Of a stretch of 64,000 nucleotides of DNA, positions 26,909 through 35,834 are shown piece by piece. The position numbers and the translations under genes were made by a program. The stretch spans positions 1,437,501 through 1,501,500 of the forward strand of contig NZ_CP041767.1 of assembly GCF_022026395.1 (NCBI RefSeq). Reading direction: 5' to 3'. Positions within the stretch are counted from its first letter, which is position 1. Each line of letters starts with the position of its first letter. The notes beneath the pieces are model-generated. The model was not told where the DNA came from. It made no database searches and saw nothing but the letters and a program-made list of their open reading frames with translations. Origin of the DNA: Brevibacillus brevis (GTDB lineage Bacteria > Bacillota > Bacilli > Brevibacillales > Brevibacillaceae).

Positions 26909-29008
26909 ATGGAGTACAAGTTAAGGGTAGCAGGCACTGCAATTGGAGAACTTTCAGAGAAAATTCCTTCAAATATTATTGCTTTAAATGAACTTATCAA
27001 AAATGCCTATGATGCGGGAGCTCGAAATGTACATATAACATTAGATACTCAAAAACAACTAATGACCATAATAGACGATGGTTCTGGTATGGATGAAAAA
27101 GAAATATCTACTTTGCTTCAAGTTTCTAAGAGCAATAAAAAATATGGTTCCATGGCAAATAACCGTTATGTACAGGGATCGAAAGGACTAGGTTTTTTAT
27201 CCGTTTTTAAATTTGGAGATATCGTTACATGGAGAACAACTAAAGATAAAGAGAGGTATTTTGAAATTGATTACAATGAAATGCTTAAAATGGAAGATGT
27301 ATCTGATTATAAGGTTTTTATAAATGAATCAACGACTAAAGATTTAAAAAGTGGAACTTCAATAGAAATACAACTAAGAAGAAGTTATGGAGTAGACCAA
27401 TTAAGAGAATTTCTTCTTAATCAAGTGAATCGCGATAAGATACTAAATTCGTTCATCGATAGTTCATTTAATATCATCCTAGAAATCGAAGGGAAAGTCT
27501 ATCAAACACAGACAGAACTATCCCTATCAAAATATTATGAGGATAAACAATTATTTTATGTTACTTATGAATCTAATTCTCATCAAATAGTAGTTCAGTA
27601 TTTAAATCATCCCAAATATGGTTTTCAGGATATTTCCCCTGTTACGATTCCAGTAACTAAAATTGATAAGCCTAAAAAGTTTTATCTTGAGGTAGAATTA
27701 ATGCTTTATGATTTTACTGGAGGAAAAAAGAAAAATCACATAGATAAACTATTTATAGACCCTACGAATAGTCTAACTGAGAAGCTTATTCCGTTAATTT
27801 ATGTTAATAAAAATTTATTTAATAACTATACGTTGTTTGATCCTGAAATATCAAGATATAAGAAATCTAATGAGAGCCTTACCCAAATGATTGGCCGTAT
27901 TCAAATTATTAGTGATGATGAGGAGTTAGAATTTAATTCAGATAGAACACAACTTCAAGAAAACGAATTAACCAATACCATAAAGGATACTCTTGCTAAT
28001 ATAAATTTATTTATTCAACGCAAAAGCTCCGAAATTAAAAATGAATTCAAAAGAAAAAACGAAAGATATCAACCATATCGTCCTAAAGTGAACGGAGGAG
28101 CTATATTTTTTGATGAAGTATCAAAAGTGGCTGAAAGTGAGAAAGAAGTAGAGCCTGAAACTCCTGTTTCAATTCAGGAGGCGATCCTAAAGCTGAAAAA
28201 AATTGAAACTTCTTTGTTCATCCCTACGGATCCCATTGATTTGAAGGGGTATTTAGAAAAAGTTGAAGATACTCAAGGGAACTCTGTAGACCAAAGTTTG
28301 ATTTCTTATGAAATAAATGGTTCACCAATTGTAAATGGGATGCTTACTTCATTAAAACCAGGAGAAAATATAATTACTTATTCCTTTGAAGATCCTGTAA
28401 ACGGAAAAGTAGCAAGAAATTTAACGTTGCATGCAATTGAAAAAGTCACTCCGTTAGTAACTCAAAAACCCGATAGAATACTGATTCCAAATGAAGCTAA
28501 GCAGGGATATAAAATTAAGTATAAGCTGACTCAAATTACAGAATTAGTTGACCAACTTAATAAATTATATAAAGTTACCAGGGTGTCATATATTGAAGTG
28601 ATTGCTTGTTCTCTTCGCTCAATCTTTGAATTATCAATATATGAATTGGAGATGTCAGGTAGGATAGAGTTTAAATTTGTTAATAAATCTAGTGACCGTT
28701 TGCTTGATAAAGTGCAAACATTAATTAGAAGCATCAGCGGGAACAACATGTTATTAAGTGAGGTATATAGTGGACTAGGTCTTCCTAGCTATAAGGATTT
28801 TAAAAACAGTTTGGATGCAAGGGATTATGGAAGTACAATAAAAAAATGTCATCTGGGGGCACATAAATCAACAAAATCATTATCTGAGAGGAATTTGGAA
28901 GAGATAGGGAGAGACGCAGCATTGTTTCTTGTGATTATTAATGAAATCCTCAATAATCCTAAGATTGATTGGGCTAAATTGGGAAATCCTTGGGTGCTTG
29001 AAATATAA
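26909..29008 (+). CDS. GHKL (Hsp90/MutL/MORC-like) ATPase, probable defence protein
   Basis: 699 residues. The N-terminal GHKL ATPase fold has the N motif NELIKNAYDAGA (near 28), G1 box DDGSGMD (near 57) and G2 box GSKGLGFLSVFKFGD (near 91). A middle region resembles an S5-type transducer. A charged linker near 390-420 leads to a C-terminal helical domain (about 530-699), which I do not recognise. AGGGGG lies upstream of the ATG. A DNA methyltransferase gene follows after 27 bp. GHKL ATPases of the MutL/MORC type are known from restriction-modification operons, so a role in controlling foreign DNA is likely. No nuclease motif is visible. Confidence 0.8.
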   Translation: MEYKLRVAGTAIGELSEKIPSNIIALNELIKNAYDAGARNVHITLDTQKQLMTIIDDGSGMDEKEISTLLQVSKSNKKYGSMANNRYVQGSKGLGFLSVFKFGDIVTWRTTKDKERYFEIDYNEMLKMEDVSDYKVFINESTTKDLKSGTSIEIQLRRSYGVDQLREFLLNQVNRDKILNSFIDSSFNIILEIEGKVYQTQTELSLSKYYEDKQLFYVTYESNSHQIVVQYLNHPKYGFQDISPVTIPVTKIDKPKKFYLEVELMLYDFTGGKKKNHIDKLFIDPTNSLTEKLIPLIYVNKNLFNNYTLFDPEISRYKKSNESLTQMIGRIQIISDDEELEFNSDRTQLQENELTNTIKDTLANINLFIQRKSSEIKNEFKRKNERYQPYRPKVNGGAIFFDEVSKVAESEKEVEPETPVSIQEAILKLKKIETSLFIPTDPIDLKGYLEKVEDTQGNSVDQSLISYEINGSPIVNGMLTSLKPGENIITYSFEDPVNGKVARNLTLHAIEKVTPLVTQKPDRILIPNEAKQGYKIKYKLTQITELVDQLNKLYKVTRVSYIEVIACSLRSIFELSIYELEMSGRIEFKFVNKSSDRLLDKVQTLIRSISGNNMLLSEVYSGLGLPSYKDFKNSLDARDYGSTIKKCHLGAHKSTKSLSERNLEEIGRDAALFLVIINEILNNPKIDWAKLGNPWVLEI

Positions 29009-29035
29009 TTACTCCCTAAATTGAGGTGTGATGGA

Positions 29036-30259
29036 ATGCGTAATATTGCCTTTAAAGAATATAGAAAAAAAAGTGATATACATGGAACTGTTTTATACCC
29101 TGCTGTGATGGTGGCTCCAGTACAGAAAAATATTTTATCAGATTTAATTAATAAGCAGATAACCATGAAAATCTTTGATCCCTTTCATGGATCGGGAACC
29201 TCGTTATACGAAGCGATGGAAATTTCGAATAATGTGCATTTAGTAGGATGCGACATTAACCCTCTTGCGAATTTAATTACTCTAGTTAAACTACAAGGTG
29301 TTTCCAAAGATATATTAAGCGATATTGAAGAAGTGAAAAGACTACTGGTTAATTCATCATGTACCGTGAATCATAGCTTTCATAACATAGAAAAGTGGTT
29401 TAGAAAGGACATCATACACTCTCTTTCACATGTGAGAGCTTGTATTATTCAAATTAATAATAAACAAAATCGTTTGTATTTTTGGTGCATGCTCTGTGAT
29501 ATCGTTCGAAAATACAGTAACTCTAGAAGCTCAACATATAAGCTCCACACAAAAAAAGTAGATGATATCAATAAGATGGAAAATAATGTTGTTGGTGACT
29601 TTGTTAAGTCAATTGAATCAAATTGGGTGAAGTTCCAAAAAAATTTCAATAATTTCACTTTATATAAGGAAAACACACTTTCAATAGTCAAAGAATTTCC
29701 TGCAAATGAATTTGACATTTGTATTACCTCACCGCCATATGGTGAAAATAGTACAACAGTACCCTATGGGCAGTTCTCAACACTTCCATTATTTTGGATA
29801 AATAATAATGATTTAGAGATGGAGGGCTGGGAATTAGATAACTTTTCTATAATTGATTCTAAAAGCATGGGTGGCGGGTTTTCACAAGGGAAAGAAGGAA
29901 AAGTTAGTAACGATTTACTTACACCTTACTTAAATTCAATTTCAATACTTAAGCAAAAGAAGGTATTGCGATTCTTTAGTGACTACTTTTTCTTTTTGGA
30001 TGAGATGTGTAGGGTAACAAAAACGTATATAATTATGACTCTTGGGAATAGAACAGTAGATGGTGTGAAAATTGATTTGACTGATATTACAGTTCGATAT
30101 TTAGTTAAGAAGGGATTTTTACAAAAAGAGGTAATGGAAAGAGAAATTGTTTCAAAACGCATTCCTAGAAAAGTATCGAGGGTACATAGCAAGCCAGTAT
30201 CATCAATGAACAAAGAATATGTCATTGTCATGCAGAAAGGTGACTCCTCTAACCATTAA
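29036..30259 (+). CDS. DNA methyltransferase, N4-cytosine/N6-adenine type
   Basis: 407 residues. SAM-binding motif I is DPFHGSGTSLYEA (near 47), with GCDINPLANLI downstream, and catalytic motif IV is TSPPYGEN (near 231). The [S/T]PPY form marks exocyclic amino methylation. The order I then IV excludes the beta class. About 170 residues follow motif IV. GAGGTG lies before the ATG at 29036. It is almost certainly co-transcribed with the GHKL ATPase gene and would mark self DNA or act as a regulated modifier. Target sequence unknown. An ordinary restriction gene is absent. Confidence 0.82.
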   Translation: MRNIAFKEYRKKSDIHGTVLYPAVMVAPVQKNILSDLINKQITMKIFDPFHGSGTSLYEAMEISNNVHLVGCDINPLANLITLVKLQGVSKDILSDIEEVKRLLVNSSCTVNHSFHNIEKWFRKDIIHSLSHVRACIIQINNKQNRLYFWCMLCDIVRKYSNSRSSTYKLHTKKVDDINKMENNVVGDFVKSIESNWVKFQKNFNNFTLYKENTLSIVKEFPANEFDICITSPPYGENSTTVPYGQFSTLPLFWINNNDLEMEGWELDNFSIIDSKSMGGGFSQGKEGKVSNDLLTPYLNSISILKQKKVLRFFSDYFFFLDEMCRVTKTYIIMTLGNRTVDGVKIDLTDITVRYLVKKGFLQKEVMEREIVSKRIPRKVSRVHSKPVSSMNKEYVIVMQKGDSSNH

Positions 30260-30337
30260 TATTAAGAGTTTGTAGAATTATTGGTCACTCTTGTTCTTTT
30301 TGGGAATTACTGTTTATTTGATCTTAAATATAGAACT

Positions 30338-30367
30338 CAAAAAGCCTTGTCCAGCAAGGCTTTCCTT
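30338..30367 (+). terminator. Terminator after the methyltransferase gene
   Basis: AAAGCCTTG (30341-30349) pairs with CAAGGCTTT (30355-30363), with A-rich left and T/C-rich right flank. From here to 30602 I see only short non-coding stretches and one more terminator. Confidence 0.7.
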
Positions 30368-30459
30368 CGCGGCTGTTTCCTTAATACTTGAGCTTTTCAC
30401 TGGCATTGTAGTAGTCTCGGGGTTCGGTCCAGCAATGCTCCACCATATAATAACAACAG

Positions 30460-30488
30460 AAACGGCAGAGATGCCGTTTTTTCTTTTT
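30460..30488. terminator. Orphan terminator, same sequence as at 34660
   Basis: AAACGGCA (30460-30467) pairs with TGCCGTTT (30472-30479), followed by a T-run. The 20-bp core is repeated at 34660-34679. No obvious gene ends just before it, so it may mark a deleted gene. Confidence 0.65.
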
Positions 30489-30602
30489 GTATAAGAAATC
30501 CCCCAGTTTGACGGAGGTTTCGGTTATCTTATGGCATTGGGTATCCATCTCTGGAACTCTAATATATCCCGCTTCGTTCCTCAATATTCTTTTCCCAAAA
30601 AC

Positions 30603-31346
30603 TCACAAATTCATCAACCCCCGAAACGCTTTCATCCTCCCCCTACTAACAGGAATATCCATCTCACTATCATCATTCATCTTAATCAAATACGTATTAT
30701 TAAACCACGGAATAATCTCTTTAATATACTTCACATTCAAAATATAATTCCGATGACTTCGAAAGAAAGAACGGGACCGATTCAAAATCTCCTCCAGCTC
30801 ATTTAAGGACAAATCACACTTGTCGATACTCTCTTTTGTCGCCACATATAAATCTTTCTCCCGCACAAACGCAAAGTAAATCTGCCCTACAGGGATCGGG
30901 ATGATCTTGTTGCTCTTCCGGATGCAGACATGCTCTTCCATCAGGGGAACTGTCGCGGTGCGGTCATTCATAGCCGCTCGCTTCCTCAGTGTCCTCACTT
31001 TTAGGATCACATCGTCCAATTTCGATTCCATGATCGGTTTGGTCAAATAGCCCACTGCCAGCGTGGAAAAAGCCTCCAGAGCATGTTCATGATAGGCAGT
31101 CGAAAAAACGATCAAGGGGGGATTGGACATCTGATTCAATGTTTTGGCAAATTCAAGACCATTCATTCCGGGCATCTGAATATCGAGCATGAGCAAATCA
31201 GGCTCGGAATTGATGATATGAGGCAATGCTTCCAAGGGATTGGTATAAATTGCGTCCACCTGGATATCGATATATTTTTTCAGCAAATATTCCAATTCGG
31301 AACAAATGGCTGGCTCGTCATCGATGATGATCGTTTTCAGGAGCAT
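30603..31346 (-). CDS. LytTR-type response regulator
   Basis: 247 residues. Receiver domain (1-120) with acidic pocket IIIDDEP and phospho-acceptor Asp in LLMLDIQMPGMNG. The C-terminal LytTR DNA-binding domain (about 140-245) contains IYFAFVREKDLYVAT and FFRSHRNYILNVKYIKEI. AAGGAAGTG precedes the ATG at 31346, which lies inside the end of the kinase gene (29-bp overlap), so the pair is translationally coupled. Likely target is the divergent transporter, as in related LytS/LytT and YpdA/YpdB systems that sense pyruvate; inference only. Confidence 0.88.
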   Translation of the reverse strand: MLLKTIIIDDEPAICSELEYLLKKYIDIQVDAIYTNPLEALPHIINSEPDLLMLDIQMPGMNGLEFAKTLNQMSNPPLIVFSTAYHEHALEAFSTLAVGYLTKPIMESKLDDVILKVRTLRKRAAMNDRTATVPLMEEHVCIRKSNKIIPIPVGQIYFAFVREKDLYVATKESIDKCDLSLNELEEILNRSRSFFRSHRNYILNVKYIKEIIPWFNNTYLIKMNDDSEMDIPVSRGRMKAFRGLMNL

Positions 31347-33033
31347 CTGGATGCACTTCCTTTTCAAATGCGGTTAACGGAGCGACAAAGGATACGATTG
31401 TTCCCAAACCAGGCTTGCTTTGAATCGTGAGGCCATATTTTTTGCCATAAATGGATTGCAGCCGTGAATGGACATTGACAAGGCCGATGCCTTTCGATTG
31501 GCTGTTCCAGATTTCGGCCAAACGCTCTTCACTGATTCCAACTCCATTGTCTTCAATGCTGATTTTCACTTCTTGGCCAAACGGTTCCACTCGAATCGTG
31601 AGCAGACAATCGCTAACTTTTGGGGAAAGTCCATGGTGAATGGCATTTTCCACGATTGGCTGCAAAGTCAGGACAGGCAATTTGCACTCCAGCAGGGTTT
31701 CGTCGATCTCCATGTTTACCTTTAAACGGTTGCTAAATCTGACCTTCTCGATTTCCAAATACGACTTGATTCCGTCCAGCTCTTCCTGCAAGCTGTGATG
31801 ATTTCCCTTGCTTTTCAAATTGCGCCTGAAGATGTCACTTAAATGACCGATCAAGTTTCTCGCCTGATCAGGGTCTGTACGACAATAAGACATAATTGTC
31901 CCCAAGGTGTTGAACAGAAAATGCGGGTTGATTTGTGCTTGCAGGGCGCTTACTTCAGCCTGCTTCCGCATTTTCGCTTGATGCTCAATCTCCGCGAGCT
32001 CAATTTGGACCGACAGCAGCTTGGCCAGGCCGTCCACCAACTTCTCGTTAGTCTGGGACGTCTTGGAGGAAGAGGTTTTATAGTAGAATTGCAACGTCCC
32101 GATTTTCTGGTTTTGATGATACAACGACGCGGCGCTGATCGATTTTAGGCGAGGCGGACGCGGAAGAGCAAAATCTTTGTCGCACCATTCCCCTGTAGGG
32201 TGGGTCAAAACAGCTTCCGCTACCTGTGCGCACAGCGTCTCTTTTTGCACATGATTCTCCAGTTCATGGCCTTTTGCACTGAGCAGCTTTTCACAGTCGG
32301 TAATGGCGACTGCATCCACTCTGGCCATTTCACGGATCAGCTCAGCGGTTTTTTTCGCAGAATATTCATTAAGCCCCGTCCGCAGATGAGGCAACGTCTG
32401 ACTTGCAATCGACAAGGCAAGGTTTGCCCCAAGTGCGCCGGACTGGTCTTGCATCATTTTGAGATTTTGGAAAACGCGCGTGAAAAGCAACAGTCCTGCA
32501 ATGGTCATAATCGTGGTCGGGATCGCGATTTTTACTTCCAGTTCGAGTGCCGCTGAAAAAGGCTTGGCCATGAGAAGCACCATAACTTTTTGAATGAGCT
32601 CGGCTGTAACGCCAATCAGTACGATATGCTGCCATTTCAGACGCAGCATATTCATTTTCGTGCTGACGATCCCGGCCAAATAGCCGTTCATTACGGTCGA
32701 GATGGCACAGGCGAATGCGGTAAATCCACCGATCGAATAGCGATGAATACCTCCGATAAGGCCGGCCAAAAAACCGACGACTGGCCCTCCGATCAACCCG
32801 CCCGCGACGGCACCCACAATGCGCGTATTGGCGAGTGCGTCATTGACCCGTAGCCCATTCTCCGTTCCGATTACCGACAGGAACCCGAACAGGGTGGAGA
32901 GGATCATGATCCGCATCCAGTTGTTTTTTCCGTACATGATGTTCCGAAAGTAATCGAGTTGGCCGATGATAAGGGCGATGACTGCAATTACAGAGATGTT
33001 TTCAAGCAGTCCCAGAAGCATAGTGATTGTCAT
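31318..33033 (-). CDS. LytS-type sensor histidine kinase
   Basis: 571 residues. The N-terminal membrane domain is a 5TMR-LYT module (NGLRVNDALANTRIVGAVAG, GFLAGLIGGIHRYSIGG). A GAF-like domain follows, then the His_kinase box with LQAQINPHFLFNTLGTIMSY and an ATPase domain with IVENAIHHGL, SIEDNGVGIS and GIGLVNVHSRL. GGGAGGCGG precedes the ATG at 33033. It should phosphorylate the adjacent LytTR regulator in response to a small external metabolite. Confidence 0.9.
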   Translation of the reverse strand: MTITMLLGLLENISVIAVIALIIGQLDYFRNIMYGKNNWMRIMILSTLFGFLSVIGTENGLRVNDALANTRIVGAVAGGLIGGPVVGFLAGLIGGIHRYSIGGFTAFACAISTVMNGYLAGIVSTKMNMLRLKWQHIVLIGVTAELIQKVMVLLMAKPFSAALELEVKIAIPTTIMTIAGLLLFTRVFQNLKMMQDQSGALGANLALSIASQTLPHLRTGLNEYSAKKTAELIREMARVDAVAITDCEKLLSAKGHELENHVQKETLCAQVAEAVLTHPTGEWCDKDFALPRPPRLKSISAASLYHQNQKIGTLQFYYKTSSSKTSQTNEKLVDGLAKLLSVQIELAEIEHQAKMRKQAEVSALQAQINPHFLFNTLGTIMSYCRTDPDQARNLIGHLSDIFRRNLKSKGNHHSLQEELDGIKSYLEIEKVRFSNRLKVNMEIDETLLECKLPVLTLQPIVENAIHHGLSPKVSDCLLTIRVEPFGQEVKISIEDNGVGISEERLAEIWNSQSKGIGLVNVHSRLQSIYGKKYGLTIQSKPGLGTIVSFVAPLTAFEKEVHPDAPENDHHR

Positions 33034-33211
33034 AACAGCCGCCTCCCTATGGAAAAGGGTAGCCCGAACTGGTCGAAAAATCAATGTAACTCAACTGGGT
33101 TTTTCGGCAGCTCGGATGCCGTTTTTGCACATCTGGAAGTATTCAATAGATTCTAGCAAAACAAACAACTTAAAATAAAAACAGTTCTTCGAGAATCCAT
33201 CCGGATGAATA

Positions 33212-33225
33212 TGTAAACCCTTTCA
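33212..33225 (+). promoter_or_regulatory. Candidate cre (CcpA) site 1
   Basis: TGTAAACCCTTTCA matches the consensus TGWNANCGNTNWCA except for one central base. It lies 79 bp before the MHS transporter start. Confidence 0.4.
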
Positions 33226-33240
33226 AAGCATGGTTTCATT

Positions 33241-33254
33241 TGTAAGCGGTTAAA
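33241..33254 (+). promoter_or_regulatory. Candidate cre (CcpA) site 2
   Basis: TGTAAGCGGTTAAA matches the same consensus with one mismatch (position 13). It starts 29 bp after site 1, nearly three helical turns. The pair suggests carbon catabolite control of the transporter. Confidence 0.45.
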
Positions 33255-33303
33255 CGATGCCAATTTCGAATGGATTCGGGTCAAACATAAGGAGGGGGCA
33301 GCA

Positions 33304-34617
33304 ATGAAGCCAACGAGTGATCGTGAAAATACTCGGCGAATCACAAGCAACATCTTTAAAGGTTCACTGGGGAACCTGATTGAATGGTACGACTGGTATG
33401 TCTATGCAGCTTTTGCGGTGTACTTCTCGTCTCAGTTTTTTCCAAAAGGCGACGCTACTAGCCAGTTATTGAATACTGCCGCTGTTTTTGCTATTGGATT
33501 TTTAATGAGACCGATTGGGAGCTTGCTCCTGGGCCGATACGCTGACCGTCACGGACGCCGTGCTGCGTTGACGCTGTCTGTTACTATCATGGCAGGTGGT
33601 TCTCTGGTGATTGCCGTAACACCAAACCATGAAACCATCGGCGTGTTTGCGCCTATTATTCTCGTTCTTGCCCGCCTGCTCCAAGGTCTTTCGCTTGGCG
33701 GGGAATACGGAACATCTGCCACGTACTTGTCCGAGATGGCTTCGAGTGGTCGCCGAGGGTTCTATTCTAGCTTCCAGTACGTCACGCTGATCAGTGGACA
33801 ATTGCTGGCACTAGGTGTGCAAATTATCTTGCAGCAAATACTCCCGGAAGAAGCGATGATGGCATGGGGCTGGCGAATTCCGTTCATCATCGGAGCGTTT
33901 GGCGCAGTAGCCGTGTTGTGGTTGCGCCGCAGTATGGACGAATCAGAGCAGTATACCAAAATGGAGTCGAAAAACAAGGAAAAGGCGGGTACGCTTCGAG
34001 AGCTGATGAAGCATCCGAAGGCGGTATTGGCAGTCGTTGGTCTTACGCTCGGGGGAACCATTGCCTTTAACACCTACACGACCTATTTGCAAAAATTCAT
34101 GGTGATTACGGTAGGACTGCCGAAAGATATCGTTAGCTGGATTAACTTTACCGCATTGCTCGTATTTGTCGTCTTGCAGCCGCTTGCTGGTATGCTGTCC
34201 GACCGAATTGGACGGCGCCCGCTGTTGATTGGTTTCGGTATTCTTGGAACATTGTGGACCGTACCGATGTTTATGCTCCTGGAACAAACGACTAGCCCAT
34301 ATGCCGCTTTCTTGCTGATGCTGTCTGGACTTATCATTGTTACCGGTTATACGTCCATCAATGCGATCGTGAAAGCCGAGATGTTTCCAACCGCTATTCG
34401 CGCTCTGGGTGTAGGCTTTCCATACGGGGTGACCGTTGCGATCTTTGGGGGAACAGCGGAGTTCATCGCGCTATGGTTCAAAAGCATCGGGAACGAATCT
34501 CTCTTCTATTACTATGTAGCGGCTTGTATTGCCATAAGCCTCCTCGTTTACTGGCGTATGGACGAGTCTTCGAAAAACTCCAAGATCGAAGCAGAGTTGA
34601 ACGCTGCAAAGGACTAG
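33304..34617 (+). CDS. MFS transporter, metabolite:H+ symporter (MHS) family
   Basis: 437 residues, twelve helices. MHS signatures are GNLIEWYDWYVYAAFAVYF near the N-terminus, the loop motif GRYADRHGRRAALT, and ARLLQGLSLGGEYG. The family carries organic acids such as alpha-ketoglutarate, citrate, proline/betaine or shikimate. AAGGAGGGGG precedes the ATG. It is divergent from the LytS/LytT pair and preceded by two cre-like sites, fitting uptake of a secondary carbon source. Specific substrate unknown. Confidence 0.85.
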   Translation: MKPTSDRENTRRITSNIFKGSLGNLIEWYDWYVYAAFAVYFSSQFFPKGDATSQLLNTAAVFAIGFLMRPIGSLLLGRYADRHGRRAALTLSVTIMAGGSLVIAVTPNHETIGVFAPIILVLARLLQGLSLGGEYGTSATYLSEMASSGRRGFYSSFQYVTLISGQLLALGVQIILQQILPEEAMMAWGWRIPFIIGAFGAVAVLWLRRSMDESEQYTKMESKNKEKAGTLRELMKHPKAVLAVVGLTLGGTIAFNTYTTYLQKFMVITVGLPKDIVSWINFTALLVFVVLQPLAGMLSDRIGRRPLLIGFGILGTLWTVPMFMLLEQTTSPYAAFLLMLSGLIIVTGYTSINAIVKAEMFPTAIRALGVGFPYGVTVAIFGGTAEFIALWFKSIGNESLFYYYVAACIAISLLVYWRMDESSKNSKIEAELNAAKD

Positions 34618-34652
34618 ATGGAAGAATAGAGGAGCATGGAAGAATAGAGGAG
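34617..34652. repeat. Two tandem copies of an 18-bp repeat
   Basis: ATGGAAGAATAGAGGAGC occurs twice in direct tandem right after the transporter stop codon. Probably slippage or duplication; no function is apparent. Confidence 0.6.
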
Positions 34653-34657
34653 CAACG

Positions 34658-34684
34658 AAAAACGGCAGAGATGCCGTTTTTTGC
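34658..34684 (+). terminator. Terminator of the MHS transporter gene
   Basis: AAACGGCA (34660-34667) pairs with TGCCGTTT (34672-34679) and runs into six T. It has the same core as the orphan hairpin at 30460. Confidence 0.8.
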
Positions 34685-34687
34685 ATT

Positions 34688-35090
34688 ACCGAACTGTAAA
34701 AGATTGCATTTCAAAACTCCAGGACATTGCGGATATGTCTGGCATCAGCATCGGGCTTTTGTATCGGCAATTCACAGCGACATGACGACAGGCAAAGAGT
34801 TTGCGAATTTGCTGATATTGATGGCTCAATCGTTTCTAGCGGGGGGAGGAACAAGCGAAAAACAAACCGAGGTAGCTCGCCTTAGCGACAAGTTGTTTCA
34901 CGCCAGAGCCCAGCTTGTCAAAAAAGGTCAGGCGCTCGGCGAATTCCGATCAGGGGACCCAGATGAAATGGTCGTATTTTTCTATTCGACACTACACGGG
35001 TTAGCTATGATGAAAATGATGCGAAAAAACCACTTCACGATGCCTTCATCCTCTATCCTCACTTCTTTTCTATACAAGGAAGGAGAATAA
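34688..35090 (+). pseudogene. TetR family regulator, internally deleted
   Basis: One frame encodes a TetR helix-turn-helix (LQDIADMSGISIGLLYRQF, 34717-34773) and stops. A second frame from about 34779 carries the C-terminal ligand domain (KEFANLLILMAQSFLAGG... to YKEGE). The join falls where some 20-50 residues should lie, and the N-terminus lacks a start with ribosome site. This is best read as a TetR gene broken by an internal deletion and frameshift. A GNAT relic follows after 6 bp. Confidence 0.7.
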
Positions 35091-35096
35091 CCGTAC

Positions 35097-35395
35097 ATGT
35101 TTACAGTGATCGGGGCGGATCAAGTAGAATTCGATGCAAGAGAGCAAATGTCTCAGATTTTTGCGGAGGGATTCACGCAGTGGCAATGATGATTCTCCGT
35201 CATATGATGGAAAATACCCCGTATGAACAATTTCTCATCGAAGAAGTAGCAGATACGAATATTCCCGCTATGAAGCTATACCAGAAATTAAGGTTCCAAG
35301 TATACAGCCGGAAGCCCGTCCCTTTAAAGAGAGCTCAAAAAATTGGAATCAATCATTTTATATCGTTGAAATACGAAAAATCGCTCAAGGGATAG
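35097..35395 (+). pseudogene. GNAT acetyltransferase, internally deleted
   Basis: The ATG at 35097, with AAGGAGAAT upstream, opens about 29 residues typical of a GNAT N-terminus (VIGADQVEFDAREQMSQIFAEG), then hits a stop. Another frame from about 35180 gives the C-terminal part (EVADTNIPAMKLYQKLRF). The acetyl-CoA binding core is missing, so the product is inactive. The gene shares the same type of damage as the TetR relic before it. Confidence 0.7.
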
Positions 35396-35424
35396 ATGAT
35401 CCTCTGAGCGATTTTTCGTATTTC
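35368..35424. terminator. Bidirectional terminator, 20-bp perfect arms
   Basis: Arms 35368-35387 and 35405-35424 (GAAATACGAAAAATCGCTCA) are exact complements around a 17-base loop. The GNAT relic ends inside it. Confidence 0.75.
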
Positions 35425-35633
35425 CGCGCCGATCTCGTACGAACGCAAAAAAGAAAGCCACTCTTACGCGGACAGAAGGTTTTCCCTTCTCTTTTAGAGC
35501 CTCCTAAACGGCCTGCAGGGGCTTTCCAGTCACGGGAATCACTGCGCTTGTTACGGGATGACCCGAAACAGATGGGAATGCTGGATCCCATGAGAAGTTC
35601 AAGGACAACGGGAAGTTAGGGGAGGAATATACA

Positions 35634-35719
35634 ATGCAGGCACTTCAAAACGTTTTTAACTATCAAGATAAACAGATTCGAGTAGTGGTAAAGGATGGCG
35701 AGGGGTGGAAAAACATCTG
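35634..35719 (+). pseudogene. Phage antirepressor (Bro-N) fragment
   Basis: GGGGAGGAATATACA precedes an ATG that encodes MQALQNVFNYQDKQIRVVV and a few more residues before a stop. This is the recognisable start of the Bro-N/antirepressor domain found in phage regulatory genes. The rest is lost, so this is a relic. Confidence 0.6.
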
Positions 35720-35834
35720 ACAGAACCGGATGGAAGCATAACATCGACGTATTAAAAGCACCCAACAACAGGAAGCCTGATCAATGGAGTAAAGTACCTG
35801 ATCGGATATTGACGGTAACGAGATAGATTGAAAA

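Noticed and set aside
22249-30600. tRNA-integrated genomic island with att sites
   Set aside because: The island lies on the 5' side of the tRNA; I found no integrase and no repeat of the tRNA 3' end at the other border, so site-specific integration is not supported.
33178-33190. LytTR binding repeat (ACAGTTCTT) before the MHS transporter
   Set aside because: Only one poor match to the direct-repeat consensus; not enough to call a site.
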